Origin: Costus lasius
Taxonomy: Eukaryota; Streptophyta; Magnoliopsida; Zingiberales; Costaceae
Assembly: GCA_027563935.2 (NCBI GenBank)
Contig: CM050454.1
Coordinates: forward strand, 48,016,596-48,080,595
DNA: 64,000 nucleotides
Direction of reading: 5' to 3'
Made by a program: the position numbers and the translations under genes. The notes beneath the pieces are model-generated. The model made no database searches. It saw only the letters and a list, made by a program, of their open reading frames with translations, and was not told the DNA's origin. Of the stretch, positions 10,411 to 21,500 are shown in pieces; positions within the stretch are counted from its first letter, which is position 1, and the number at the start of each line of letters is the position of its first letter.

Positions 10411-13400
10411 ATGAGCTTCAATGTGCGATCCCTACTGGAAAGAGAGAAGTTTGCTGGGCCGAACTTCTCAGACTGGTTCGGACACCTTAAGATTGTTCTT
10501 AAGGCAGAGAGGAAACTGTATGTCCTCGAGACGGCGATACCGCCTCAGCCCGCTCCGAACGCCGCAAGGGCGGTTCGGGAAGCTTATGAAAAGCACGTCA
10601 ATGATAGCATTGATGTCGCTTGCCTGATGCTAGCGTCTATGACGCCACCGCTGCAGCGTCAGCATGAGGATATGTCTGCAATAGACATGATAGCAAACCT
10701 CAAGATGCTGTATGCTGCACAGGCGAGGACAGAACGCTATAATCTGACAAAGCTGTTCTTTCAGAGCAAACTGGCTGAAGGGAGCCCAGTGGGAGCTCAC
10801 GTGCTCAAGATGATTGGGCACAAGGAGGCTCTAGAGAAACTGGGGCATACCATCAACGAGGAGCTTGCTGTAGACATTATTCTGCAGTCTCTCCCGCCCT
10901 CTTTCGATGCGTTCATTATTAACTTTAATATGAACAAAATCGACTGTACTCCGGCAGAGCTGCTGAATATGCTCTTGACTACTGAGGAGACTCTGAAGGG
11001 AAAGCCTTCGACCTCTGTCTTAATGGTTCCTTCTAGGAACAAGAAGAAGGGGAAGAAGGGCAAGGCCCCTGTCAAGAGTTACAGCAAGGCTCTGAAGCAA
11101 AAAGTTAAGCGGTCAAATGAATACAGATGTTTCCACTGTGGCCAGCTGGGTCACTGGAAAAAGGACTGTAAAGCGCTCCAAGGAGATAAGAGGGGAAGCA
11201 TCGCTTCTGGCTCAGGTATATACGTGACGGAAGTCATGGTTTCATCTTCTTCTATATCATGGGTGTTGGACACTGCATGTGGAGTTCACATTTGTTCAAA
11301 TGTACAGGAACTCAAGAGAAGAAGACAGGTGGGACAGCATGAGGTGGACCTACGAGTTGGAAACGGGGCACGGGTTGCTGCTGTTGCTGTAGGAGACTAT
11401 TTCATCTCTTTGCCATCTGGGCTTGTATTAGAACTAAACAGTTGTTACTTTGTTCCCAGCATTACTAAGAATATTATCTCCATTCCTGCTCTTGTCAGGA
11501 AGGGATTTTCCTTTGAATGCAATATTTCAAAGTGTGTTTTATCTTTTGATAATATTGTTTATGCTACTGGTTCAATTAACAATGGGTTATTCATGTTGGA
11601 CATGGAATGTTCTATACACAATATTGATATTAAGAAAGCCAAGTATGCTGATGACAGCACCTTGCTATGGCATAGTCGTTTAGGCCATATTAACAAGAAG
11701 CGCATTAAGCGGTTGCATGATCATGGACTGCTGGGATCATTCTCCTATGAGGAGATTGATACATGCAAGGCTTATTTAATGGGTAAAATGACGAAGCCAC
11801 CTTTTCCTAACAAAGGTCAAAGGGCTTCAGGTTTACTTGACCTTATACACAGTGATGTGTGTGGACCATTTAGTAAACATGCCAGAGGTGGCTATCAGTA
11901 CTTCATTACCTTTACTGATGATTTCAGTAGGTATGGTTATGTCTATCTGATGAGACATAAAAGTGAATCTTTTGACAAGTTCAAAGAGTTCAAGAATGAA
12001 GTACAGAATCAGCTAGGCCAAAATATCAAGGCACTTCGTTCTGATCGAGGTGGAGAATACTTGAGTCATGCGTTTACTGACTATCTGAAGGAGTGTGGGA
12101 TTATCTCACAGCTCACTCCGCCAGGAACACCGCAATGGAATGGTGTGTCCGAGAGGAGAAATAGAACGTTACTTGATATGGTTCGTTCTATGATGAGTCA
12201 GGCTACTCTTCCATATTCCTTTTGGGGATTTGCACTGGAGACAGCTGCAAAGGTACTAAACCGAGTACCATCCAAGGCAGTTTCTAAGACTCCATATGAG
12301 TTATGGTATGGGAAACAGCCGAGCTTGACATTTATCAGGATCTGGGGCTGCGAAGCTTATGTCAAAAAGCTCGCCTCTGGGAAACTAGAGAGCAGATCTG
12401 ACAAATGTATCTTTGTCGGTTACCCTAAGGAAACTAAGGGTTATTATTTCTTCGATCCCAAAGAGAACAAGGTATTTGTTGCTCGGACGGCCATATTTCT
12501 TGAGAAGGAGTTTCTTCTGCAAGAGGCCAGTGGGAGAGAAATAAAGCTGGATGAGAATACAGAGGAAGGACAAAGTAGTCAAGCACAGTTGGATGAGCCT
12601 GAGCCGGTGGATCAGGTTATTGAACAACCTGAGGCTCAGATATCACGGGAACCGCGAAGATCGGGAAGGATCCGTCGACAGCCTGAGCGCTATGACGGAG
12701 TCTACATCATTGATAATGATGAACCCCTCACTTATGCGGATGCGGTCAGTGGACCGGAGTCAGCGAGATGGCTTGAAGCTATGCGCGCCGAGATGGACTC
12801 CATGTCAGATAACCAAGTCTGGGATTTGGTTGATCCGCCTCCGGGAGTTATCCCTATAGGCTGTAAATGGATCTTCAAGAAGAAGATTGACATGGATGGT
12901 AACGTGGTTACCTATAAAGGCAGGCTAGTTGCGAAAGGTTTCAAACAAATCTACGGGATAGATTATGATGAAACTTTCTCACCTGTAGCCATGTTTAAGT
13001 CTATTCGGATTCTTTTCGCGATAGCTGCATATTATGATTATGAGATCTGGCAGATGGATGTGAAGACAGCTTTCCTTAATGGAAATCCTGAAGAGGATGT
13101 GTATATGACACAACCAGAAGGTTTCACTAATCCATCAGATCGTCATAAGATATGCAAGTTAAAGAAGTCTATTTATGGACTTAAACAAGCATCAAGAAGC
13201 TGGAATATTCGTTTTGATGAATCAATCTCTGAGTTTGGTTTCATCAAGAACGAGGATGACCCGTGTGTATATAAGAGGTTTAGTGGGAGCGTGATTACTT
13301 TCCTAGTCCTCTACGTCGATGATATCTTGATCATTGGAAATGACATTCCTGAAATGCATGCGGTTAAGGCATGGTTAAGAAAGTGTTTCCAGATGAAAGA

Positions 13401-14295
13401 TCTAGGAGAAGCAGCCTATGTATTAGGTGTGAAGATCTACAGGGATAGATCTAAGAGGCTTCTCGGGCTGTGCCAGAGTACTTACATCGATAAAGTCCTG
13501 GAGAGATTTCATTTAGAGAATTCTAAAAGAGGATATCTTCCAGTCAGACATGGTCTGAATCTTTCGAAGAGTCAGTGTCCACAAACACAGACTGAGAAAG
13601 ATGAAATGGACAATACGCCTTATGCTTCGGCTATTGGGTCCATTATGTATGCGATGTTGTGTACTCGCCCAGACGTCGCTTACGGGTTAAGCGTGACCAG
13701 TCGGTTCCAAAGTAATCCAGGTCAGGCACACTGGATTGCAGTCAAGAACATTTTAAAATATCTGCGGAGGACCAAAGATATGTTCTTGATATATGGTGGT
13801 CAGGAAGAACTCAGTATTGAAGGATATACTGACGCTTCGTTCCAGTCTGACCAGGATGATTTCCGATCGCAATCAGGCTATGTTTTTAGCTTGAATGGAG
13901 GAGCAGTGGTGTGGAAGAGTTTCAAACAGTCAACTGTTGCTGATTCCACAACAGAAGCCGAGTATGTTGCAGCCTCGGAAGCATCCAAGGAGGCAGTGTG
14001 GATTCGTAAGTTCGTGAGAGAACTTGGTGTTGTTCCTTCGAGTGCAGATCCTTTGGTTATCTTCTGTGATAACACTGGAGCAATCGCACAAGCAAAGGAA
14101 CCACGGTCGCACCAGAAGTCCAAGCACATACAGAGATGGTTTCACTTGATCCGGGAGATCATAGATCGTGGCGAGATCAAAGTCTGCAAGGTTCATACAG
14201 ATGACAATCTGGCAGACCCGCTTACCAAGCCTCTGGCGCAGCAGAAGCATGAGAAGCACTGTAATAATATGGGTTTGAGATTTCTCAACCATTAG
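10411..14295 (+). CDS. Copia B gag-pol polyprotein (Ty1/copia, Tnt1-like), 1294 codons
   Basis: One open frame from ATG (10411) to TAG. Order: gag; CCHC zinc knuckle (Cys240, Cys243, His248, Cys253); protease motif LDTACG (Asp287); integrase HHCC zinc finger; integrase core (Asp482, Asp545, Glu581); RT with YVDD at 968-971; RNase H (Asp1141, Glu1184 in TEAEY, then FCDN). Protease-integrase-RT-RNase H is the Ty1/copia order. Two oddities stand out. The protease has DTA where most families have DTG or DSG, and copies A and C share this. The second Cys of the integrase zinc finger is Tyr455 here (Cys in C), which should weaken integrase. Otherwise the protein looks intact. It acts in cytoplasmic particles and the nucleus to copy and insert the element. 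The ATG is supported by A, which starts identically. Confidence 0.96.
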   Translation: MSFNVRSLLEREKFAGPNFSDWFGHLKIVLKAERKLYVLETAIPPQPAPNAARAVREAYEKHVNDSIDVACLMLASMTPPLQRQHEDMSAIDMIANLKMLYAAQARTERYNLTKLFFQSKLAEGSPVGAHVLKMIGHKEALEKLGHTINEELAVDIILQSLPPSFDAFIINFNMNKIDCTPAELLNMLLTTEETLKGKPSTSVLMVPSRNKKKGKKGKAPVKSYSKALKQKVKRSNEYRCFHCGQLGHWKKDCKALQGDKRGSIASGSGIYVTEVMVSSSSISWVLDTACGVHICSNVQELKRRRQVGQHEVDLRVGNGARVAAVAVGDYFISLPSGLVLELNSCYFVPSITKNIISIPALVRKGFSFECNISKCVLSFDNIVYATGSINNGLFMLDMECSIHNIDIKKAKYADDSTLLWHSRLGHINKKRIKRLHDHGLLGSFSYEEIDTCKAYLMGKMTKPPFPNKGQRASGLLDLIHSDVCGPFSKHARGGYQYFITFTDDFSRYGYVYLMRHKSESFDKFKEFKNEVQNQLGQNIKALRSDRGGEYLSHAFTDYLKECGIISQLTPPGTPQWNGVSERRNRTLLDMVRSMMSQATLPYSFWGFALETAAKVLNRVPSKAVSKTPYELWYGKQPSLTFIRIWGCEAYVKKLASGKLESRSDKCIFVGYPKETKGYYFFDPKENKVFVARTAIFLEKEFLLQEASGREIKLDENTEEGQSSQAQLDEPEPVDQVIEQPEAQISREPRRSGRIRRQPERYDGVYIIDNDEPLTYADAVSGPESARWLEAMRAEMDSMSDNQVWDLVDPPPGVIPIGCKWIFKKKIDMDGNVVTYKGRLVAKGFKQIYGIDYDETFSPVAMFKSIRILFAIAAYYDYEIWQMDVKTAFLNGNPEEDVYMTQPEGFTNPSDRHKICKLKKSIYGLKQASRSWNIRFDESISEFGFIKNEDDPCVYKRFSGSVITFLVLYVDDILIIGNDIPEMHAVKAWLRKCFQMKDLGEAAYVLGVKIYRDRSKRLLGLCQSTYIDKVLERFHLENSKRGYLPVRHGLNLSKSQCPQTQTEKDEMDNTPYASAIGSIMYAMLCTRPDVAYGLSVTSRFQSNPGQAHWIAVKNILKYLRRTKDMFLIYGGQEELSIEGYTDASFQSDQDDFRSQSGYVFSLNGGAVVWKSFKQSTVADSTTEAEYVAASEASKEAVWIRKFVRELGVVPSSADPLVIFCDNTGAIAQAKEPRSHQKSKHIQRWFHLIREIIDRGEIKVCKVHTDDNLADPLTKPLAQQKHEKHCNNMGLRFLNH

Positions 14296-14304
14296 ATTAA
14301 GTGC

Positions 14305-14314
14305 AAGTGGGAGA
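14305..14314 (+). other. Polypurine tract of Copia B
   Basis: AAGTGGGAGA lies one base before the TGTTGGGG start of the 3' LTR. The same tract precedes the 3' LTR of Copia C. Confidence 0.88.
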
Positions 14315-14315
14315 T

Positions 14316-15983
14316 TGTTGGGGTATGCCCTTAAGGCTAATGTTTGAGGCCTTGGGAATGTATCAGTATCATGTAATAAACTCTTATGTTTATAAAGGCA
14401 TGGTTGTTATTCAGTTTGTTACATTGTCTGCTGCAATAAGTGTACTTCTGAATAATGTCTCACAGCTGTTCAGCTGGGCTGACATACTATAAAGTCCTTA
14501 GTCGAGATATCTTGGTGAACATGAGACAGCCTTGATATGGTTAAGACTAATATGTGTTCTAATCTTATAGGATGCTTCGAGCATGGAATAAGATGTAGAC
14601 TCATGGGTACATTGGATGTACTGGACAGACCCTACTAGGTTATTCAATTGCTTGTCACAATGTGAATAATCCTTGATTGCAACAAGTGGCACATGTCCTC
14701 TGACTTGAGATCACTTGTGTTTCTAAATGATGATTGTCATTGTTTTGAGGTAGTTCAATATCATTTGAAACATAATGATTATAGACTATCTTGGATGGTG
14801 AGCTTGAGTCAGGTTAGGGCACTAGTAATAGACAAAGGATTGCCGTCTCCTTAATTGGAGTGTGATGTTCTAAAGGGCCCCCTGGATGAGATGATTGAGA
14901 AAAGAGTATGGCCATACCCAGGTGACTATGTTCATCTGATCTAATCATGCTCATCATATTGGAGTTACAAGCTTGACACGCTTGTCCAATAAGAACATCC
15001 AGTGGCAAAGGAAACATGTATGCCTTGTGAGTTGATTCACACTTGTGCTGTGGTTTGGGTGTAGTCTTGGAAGACTCTTTCCTTTATATCGGGAGACAGT
15101 GATGTGTTGCTAGATACCCCTCACTGATCGTGATAACGTGAGTTATCGTTACCGACATTTAAAGGAAACCCTCAGGGTCGCACAATTTGATGATATGGCT
15201 TACTTAAGTCAGATCGTGTGGACTGAATTATTCAGGTTCAATTTAAAGGGATTTAATCTCTGATTGTAAGTGAGATCTGGTCTGATCATGTTTGATTGAT
15301 TAGGGCTTGAGATCGGTAAGCTTCGATCGAGAGAATGGATGCTAGATCAGTGAGATCAGCAGCATCAAGAGATCGACGGTCAGATCAAGAGCCTTAGGGT
15401 TTAATAGGATCTGGACTAATGGCTTGGGTTGATTGGTCTTTGAACCAAACCAAATTGAACCGGCTCATTGAGTGAGCGCATGGTTCAAGAGAAGATGAGT
15501 TTGCGCATGGGGTGAACCCATGATCGCATGAACGTTTGGGGTTTACTAAATTTAGAAGCCATGACTTCTAAACGTGGGAACGCCTCACGTTCACGCCTAA
15601 GATGCTTTCATCTCTCGTCGCCAACAAGCTCTCTTGAGAGTGGTGAAGAGGTTGACGAAAAAGGAGAAGGAAGAAATCGCCAAGCAAAGGATTCTCTTCC
15701 CTTCCGTACGACAAGGACCTCTTGGAGCCTTGCTAGCACAAGGAGCACCAAGAGAAGAGTAGGCGACATCAATTGTGTGCGTCACCTTAGGAGAAGGAGC
15801 ATTTGCGCCTTTCCTTCCAAGACACCATCTAAGCGATGGCAATGGTAAGAATCGCTTTTCATTGAAAGTTGAATATATTACATGCTATGCGATCCTGTTA
15901 GAAACCCTAGATTCCGCTAGAGTTTTGTTGCGCCTCCTATTAGGGTTTCGCCCCCCCCCCCCCTTGTTCTAGGGGACTTTTCA
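14316..15983 (+). repeat. 3' LTR of Copia B (1668 bp)
   Basis: It starts TGTTGGGGTATGCCC and ends ...GGGGACTTTTCA, matching the ...TTTCTTCA end of A. A C13 tract is at 15951-15963 and the palindrome GATAACGTGAGTTATC at 15132-15147. It is followed by ATGAG (15984-15988), the presumed right target duplication; the left one is off-window. The small open frames inside are not conserved between copies. Confidence 0.9.
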
Positions 15984-16018
15984 ATGAGTTCTATTGCATT
16001 GATTATGTGATCCGTGCA

Positions 16019-16060
16019 CTCTAATCTCGTCACCAGAAAAAGGTGGTAATCGAGTTAGAG
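16019..16060 (+). other. Hairpin in the Ath4 3' UTR
   Basis: CTCTAATCTCGTCACC (16019-16034) and GGTGGTAATCGAGTTAGAG (16042-16060) pair as a long, slightly bulged stem with a short AGAAAAA loop. The stem precedes the conserved TATCTATGTGGGTACAT block, where Ath1 and Ath3 have a hairpin of different sequence. Not a rho-independent terminator, since this is plant DNA. Confidence 0.6.
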
Positions 16061-16451
16061 AATGCGAATGTTGCAAAAAGAAATGAAAAAGTATGTATCT
16101 ATGTGGGTACATGCCAAAAAAAAAAGAGAAGAACAAAAAAATATGAGTGAAAAAAGATCTTGGAAACCTAATTCCTGTAAACAAAAGCATGATAGATTTG
16201 AACTGAAATTGGGTGAAATCATGAGATTGAAAATTCTATTTATTGTACATGTTGCGAAGTTTTATTTGATCGAATTGTGGATCTAAAGGATTGAGTTCTA
16301 AAGATGATATGTTTATTTGAAGTTTTATAAATCAATTGATAGAATTTTTCATTGATGGGTTGTATTTTAGAAATTTATTGAGCATGAAAAGGTTTTTCTT
16401 TTAATCAAATTTGGATTTCAAAATTGTGATTTTTGCTTGAGGACGAGCAAA

Positions 16452-16456
16452 GTTTG
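16452..16456. repeat. Target-site duplication of G2, left copy (GTTTG)
   Basis: GTTTG stands directly before the G2 5' LTR and again directly after its 3' LTR (24837-24841). Removing G2 and one copy restores the Athila-type sequence GAGCAAAGTTTGAGCC found in Ath1 (complement of 27703-27722). Confidence 0.93.
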
Positions 16457-18349
16457 TGATGTGGGACCAAAGCAGGACCTTCGGAGGTCCACCCGGGTCC
16501 GAAAGAAGCCCTCTCGGTATGGCTATCCTAGCCATTAGATATGGCTTCCTTAGGACCCCCTTTTGTTGCTTATTTTGTCTTAGATTAGGGTGCATCATAT
16601 GGTAGGTTAGATCCACCCTCCCATTACACCATGTAGTTACATGCCTAGGATCCGCCACTTATGTATAGTAGGTTAGTGCATGAAATTGATGTAATAGTAT
16701 AGGTCAACTCCAATCTTGGAATGCAAGTCAAAATCAGGTCAAGACAACTCCAAGAGATGCCATGGGCCATCAGCCCAACTCAAGAGGAAATCAGCCCACC
16801 CCAACCTAATGGAGCAACACCACAAGTACCCCAACTTCCACCATCCTAGTTGGCAGCCATGTGGAGTTCACCTTCATCTCTAATCAAGTCAAGGAGCAGC
16901 CAGCTCAATGACCTATTTCAGCTCAACATGCGCCAGCCATCAAAGTCAAGGGGCAGCTTGAAACAATGCCCACTTCAGTCCATCATGCGCCAGCCCCCAA
17001 AGTCAAGGAGCAGCCTGCACTTTGCAACAACTTCAGTCCCTTCAAGTGCCAGCCGCCCATGCCAATTTGCAGCCTGCAATGTCAGCCATCAGCAGCCTCT
17101 TCAGTCCACTCTCATCTCAGATTTCGAACTTACCAACCTGCTGAAGACTTCAGAGTTCAACCTCCAAGCAATCGCCCATTTGGAAGAAGAAACCAGCCCT
17201 TGAGTTGTCTACATCATCTTTGACTTGTGTGACTTGTTTTTGAACTTAGGAAGGGAGATAACCGTTGGAGACTCCCCTATATGATGTAAATTCTTGTAAA
17301 GCCATCAGTTAGTGTTGAATGAAATTTCAAAATTCTGAAGTGTGTCTTCAAATGGTGTGTGTCACCTAACCCCCCTCATCCTTCCAACCCTTGCCGAGAG
17401 CCCCCCTTTCCTTCCCCTCTTGCTCTTCCACCTTCTTCCACCCTATGCGCTTGTCTTGAAGATGGGAGCTCACGCCACTTCCTCCCTCTAGCCTTGAAGA
17501 GCCTTCAATCAAGAGGAGGAGCTGGACACATTCGAGACTCAAGAAGGTGCCATCAACTCCATGCCGAGAACAAGCCACCCCCACTTTAGCTAAGTCTTCT
17601 TCCCCTTTGGGTCATTGTTCTTGTTAATTGTTGTTGTGGTTCTTGATACTTGTTGGACAGCCCCTTTGCACTTACGTTTGCTTTCTGCAGGAGGCGCAAG
17701 GCCATGGGATGACAAGCAAGCCCTTTGGGTCATTGTTCTTGTTAATTGTTGTTGTGGTTCTTGATACTTGTTGGACAGCCCCTTTGCACTTACGTTTGCT
17801 TTCTGCAGGAGGCGCAAGGCCATGGGATGACAAGCAAGCTATCCCCTCTTCTCTCCCCCTAAGCCTAGATAGTCTAAACTATGTTAACAAGGGAATTTGG
17901 AGTCTAGCCTCCCCCTTGATTGTCTTGTGTATTGGCCTCTTAATATTATTTTCAAAATTCACCCACGCATGTGTGGGATGCTGCAATGACATGTGTGTAA
18001 GCTCATAGGGCCCTACTTCGTGAGATTCCACCATTGGACCGGTGAAGAACGGGAAGGACACCCTTTCTATTCTCAAAGGGTGCAAGGTGAGTTCCTCCCT
18101 TAGATTAGCCCTAGTTTCTTATGGTAGAACCGCATGCTATGTCTACTTGAGGTTTTAGAATCACATGATAAGCTTTACTAGAAGTGCATGATAAGATTAG
18201 TTGCTGAATGTAGCTTCGGATTTCATTATAAGATTATCAAACCTAATTTCTCAAAGCGTTAGTTTAAATGGGTTTCATAGTTATATCTTAATAGCATATG
18301 TTTTTTCAAAAAGCGTTGTTTGAATGTTGCATGTTTGGCCCCCCCATCA
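16457..18349 (+). repeat. 5' LTR of G2 (1893 bp)
   Basis: It starts TGATGTGGGACC and ends GGCCCCCCCATCA, three bases before the primer site. It is collinear with 23062-24836 apart from one extra 118-bp unit. Several small open frames in it occur identically in the 3' LTR, but only because the LTRs are duplicates. I do not regard them as genes. Confidence 0.96.
17603..17838 (+). repeat. 118-bp tandem duplication unique to the G2 5' LTR
   Basis: Units 17603-17720 and 17721-17838 are identical by eye, beginning CCTTTGGGTCATTG or CCCTTTGGGTCATTG and ending GATGACAAGCAAG. The 3' LTR holds one unit at the matching place (from about 24208). LTRs are normally identical at insertion, so the duplication or loss arose during or after insertion. 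Confidence 0.95.
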
Positions 18350-18352
18350 TCT

Positions 18353-18364
18353 TGGTATCAGAGC
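18353..18364 (+). other. Primer-binding site of G2 (tRNA-iMet)
   Basis: TGGTATCAGAGC, complementary to the 3' end of initiator tRNA-Met, lies three bases downstream of the 5' LTR. Confidence 0.95.
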
Positions 18365-18511
18365 TTAGGCTCTTAGAGTAGGATTTTAAAAGACCAAAAC
18401 TTTATTTTCCTACTACTAAGGCGATTTTGGACCTAGGTGTTTGAAAGAATTTGAATATCTATCTTGTATCACCTTAGGATCTATTTTCAAAAAGCTTTAC
18501 TCATTTCGAAA

Positions 18512-21500
18512 ATGGCTACTAGATCCGGTGCCCCCTATGGTCTCAATCAAGCTATTGACCATGAGGTGAGTGCCCTCTCAATTGAAATGGCCTCCCTTAG
18601 AGAGACCCTAGCAACCCTTCAACATTCTATGGGTGTCATAGACAATAGGCTTAACACCCTAGAGTCTAACTCTAAGATGGACCCCCAAACTACTAGCCGA
18701 CCTAATAGTGGATCCCACCCAAGGGAACCAAATGTTCAAGGATCTCCTTCACACACCCCTAGAGTCAATCATGCTCAAACCGAATGGGAAGGGCCTCATG
18801 CCCCACAAGCCCCCTATCATAGACCTAGAGAGTATGATGTGCAACGTGCCATCAAGATCAACCCCCCTACTTTTGGTGGGTCTCTTAACCCCAAGGAGTT
18901 CCTAGATTGGGCCACAAAGTTAGACCAATACTTTGAATATAGCCTTATGCACCATGAAAGTAAGGTTAGGTTCACAAAGTGCCTATTAGAAGGATCCGCT
19001 AGACTCTATTGGACCCATGTCGAAAGAACTATAGAAAGGGATGGTAAGCCTCCCGTTGAATCTTGGGATGAAATGAAATACCTACTTAGGCAAAAGTATG
19101 TCCCACCTGGTTTCATGCAAAAGCTTAAGGATGAACTTAATAGTCACACTCAAGGCTCCTCCACTGTAGAAGCCTATCAATCTAAGCTAGAAGAACTTCT
19201 CATTAGGTGTGAAGCCAAGGAAGACCAAGGTATGATCCTAAGTCGATTCAAGAATGGCCTTAGACCTGACATTAAGAGGGCCTTGACCTATTTTCAATTA
19301 GATACCCCAGAGATAGCTTATCAAAGGGCCCTAGAAGTTGAACAAGAACTTAAGAATAGAAAGGAAACCCTCCCTCCCCGGCCCATCTATAGGCCAGCTC
19401 CTATGCACTTGCCTTCTAGCTCAAACCCAAAACCAAGAACTGCTCAAACTACAGACATCCCCACTTGTTATAACTGTAGGCAGGAGGGACATTTTGCAAA
19501 AGAGTGTCCTAAGAAGGTTATGAAGGTCATGGTCCTAGCTGAGGAAGACATAGACCCTGAGCCCACCCTTGAGGAAGACCCTGACCAAGAAATTGAAGTC
19601 AATGACTATGATAGTAGTGATGACATCTTCAACACCTTAGGGGTAGTTAGGTGCACCCTTGTCAAACCGACCCCCACTGAGGACTGGCGCCGAACCAGTA
19701 TCTTCCACACCTACACCAAATGCCATGGTCACATGTGCAAGGTGGTCATTGATGGTGGAAGCAGCCTCAATGCTGTCTCCCACATAGCTGCCACCAAACT
19801 GAACCTCAAGATGGAACCCCGACCTAGTCCTTACAATATTTCTTGGGTTAACCAAACCAGTGTCCCTGTGACCCATAGGTGCCTCGTACCTATCCAGTTT
19901 GGTACATATGAGGACAAGATCTGGTGTGACGTCCTTACTATGGATGTAGCCCAAATCCTCTTAGGACGCCCCTGGTTGTATGACATGGATGTTGTCCACT
20001 ACGGTCGGACCAATACCTATGTCTTCACCCATAAAGATCAAAAGATTAGGCTCAAACCCTCTCTCCCCAAAGAACTTAGAGCCACAACTAGTAAGGGTAA
20101 GATAGAGGAACCCAAGAAAGACCAGCCTACCATTCAACTTATAAGGCCTCAAACCTTCACTAAGGAAATTATAGAAGATCAACCCCTTTACACCTTAGTC
20201 ATCAAAGAAACCAACCCTGAAGTGGATGAGAAGCCTCCCCCAGAAGTAGAATCCTTGCTCCAAGAGTTTAGTGAGCTCACTCCAGAGGACCTCCCTGAAG
20301 GACCGCCACCTCTTAGGGACATACAACATGCCATAGACTTAGTTCCTGGATCCTCTCTTCCCAACCTACCCCACTATAGGATGAACCCTACCGAGCATGA
20401 GGAGCTCAAAAGACAAGTAGATGATTTATTGTGTAAGGGTTACATCAGGGAAAGCCTAAGTCCCTGCGCCGTCCCAGCCCTTCTTACCCCAAAGAAGGAT
20501 GGCAGTTGGCGCATGTGTATAGATTGTAGAGCTATCAACAAGATTACCATCAAGTATAGGTTCCCCATACCTAGGCTAGATGACATGTTAGATATGTTAG
20601 TAGGGTCCAAATGGTTTTCCAAGCTTGACCTCAGAAGTGGATATCATCAGGTTAGGATTAGAGAAGGGGATGAGTGGAAGACCGCCTTCAAAACCAAGGA
20701 CGGCTTATATGAGTGGTTAGTCATGCCTTTCGGGCTAACCAATGCCCCTTCCACATTTATGAGGCTTATGACCCAAGTGCTTAGACCCTACATAGGGAAG
20801 TTCCTAGTTGTATACTTTGATGACATACTTATCTATAGTAAGTCACAAAAGGAGCATCTAGGGCACTTAAGGCAGACTCTAACCCTTCTTAGAGATGAAA
20901 AGCTGTATGTCAACCTGAAGAAATGTTCTTTTCTATCTCCCAGAGTTGTCTTTCTAGGGTTTATTGTTTCTGACCTTGGGCTTCAAGCTGACCCATCTAA
21001 AGTCCAAGCCATATTAGACTGGCCAGAGCCCAAGACCCTTACTGAAGTTAGGAGCTTTCATGGCCTTGCTACCTTCTACCGTAGGTTCATACGGAATTTT
21101 AGCACCATAGTAGCTCCTATCACCAATTGCATGAAACAAGGGGACTTTAGTTGGACCAAGTCTGCCAATAGGGCTTTCACTGAGCTTAAGAGTAGGATGA
21201 CCTCTGCCCCTGTTTTAAGATTGCCTGACTTTGGCAAGGTCTTTGAGGTTGATTGTGATGCTTCTGGCATTGGCATAGGTGGGACCCTCAGCCAAGAAGG
21301 TCACCCTATTGCCTTCTTCAGTGAAAAACTGAATGAGGCCAAGCAGAAATACTCAACCTATGACAAAGAGTTCTATGCCGTAGTTCAATCTTTAAGGCAT
21401 TGGCGGCACTACCTTCTCCACCATGAGTTTACTTTAAATAGTGACCACCAAGCCCTATCTTACCTTAGTGCCCAAAGAAAACTCAATGCTAGACATGCTA

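Larger units (their letters stand above)
9006..15983 (+). mobile_element. Copia B: Ty1/copia element with open gag-pol; 5' end displaced by Copia A
   Basis: This contains most of the leader, a complete polyprotein, a polypurine tract and a 3' LTR. Its 5' LTR, primer site and first few hundred bases of leader should lie left of Copia A, outside the window. The 3' LTR is followed by ATGAG and then Ath4 3'-UTR sequence, so B inserted into Ath4. Confidence 0.93.
15984..16456 (+). mobile_element. Ath4: 3'-UTR fragment between Copia B and G2
   Basis: It matches the 3' UTR of Ath1 (complement of 27700-28080) over several blocks, such as TATCTATGTGGGTACAT, ATTCCTGTAAACAAAA, GAAGTTTTATTTGAT and TTGCTTGAGGACGAGCAAA. 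It continues at 24837 after G2 and reaches the Ath4 LTR 15 bases later. Ath4 is therefore in plus orientation, and its body is left of Copia B, off-window. No coding sequence. Confidence 0.85.

Noticed and set aside
16850..17589. Small open frames in the G2 LTR that are identical at 23455-24194
   Set aside because: Identity only reflects that the two LTRs are duplicates. No motif and no conservation beyond that.
19740..19790. G2 protease DGG read as a lost active site
   Set aside because: IDGGSS is normal for this group of chromoviruses, so it is not a defect.
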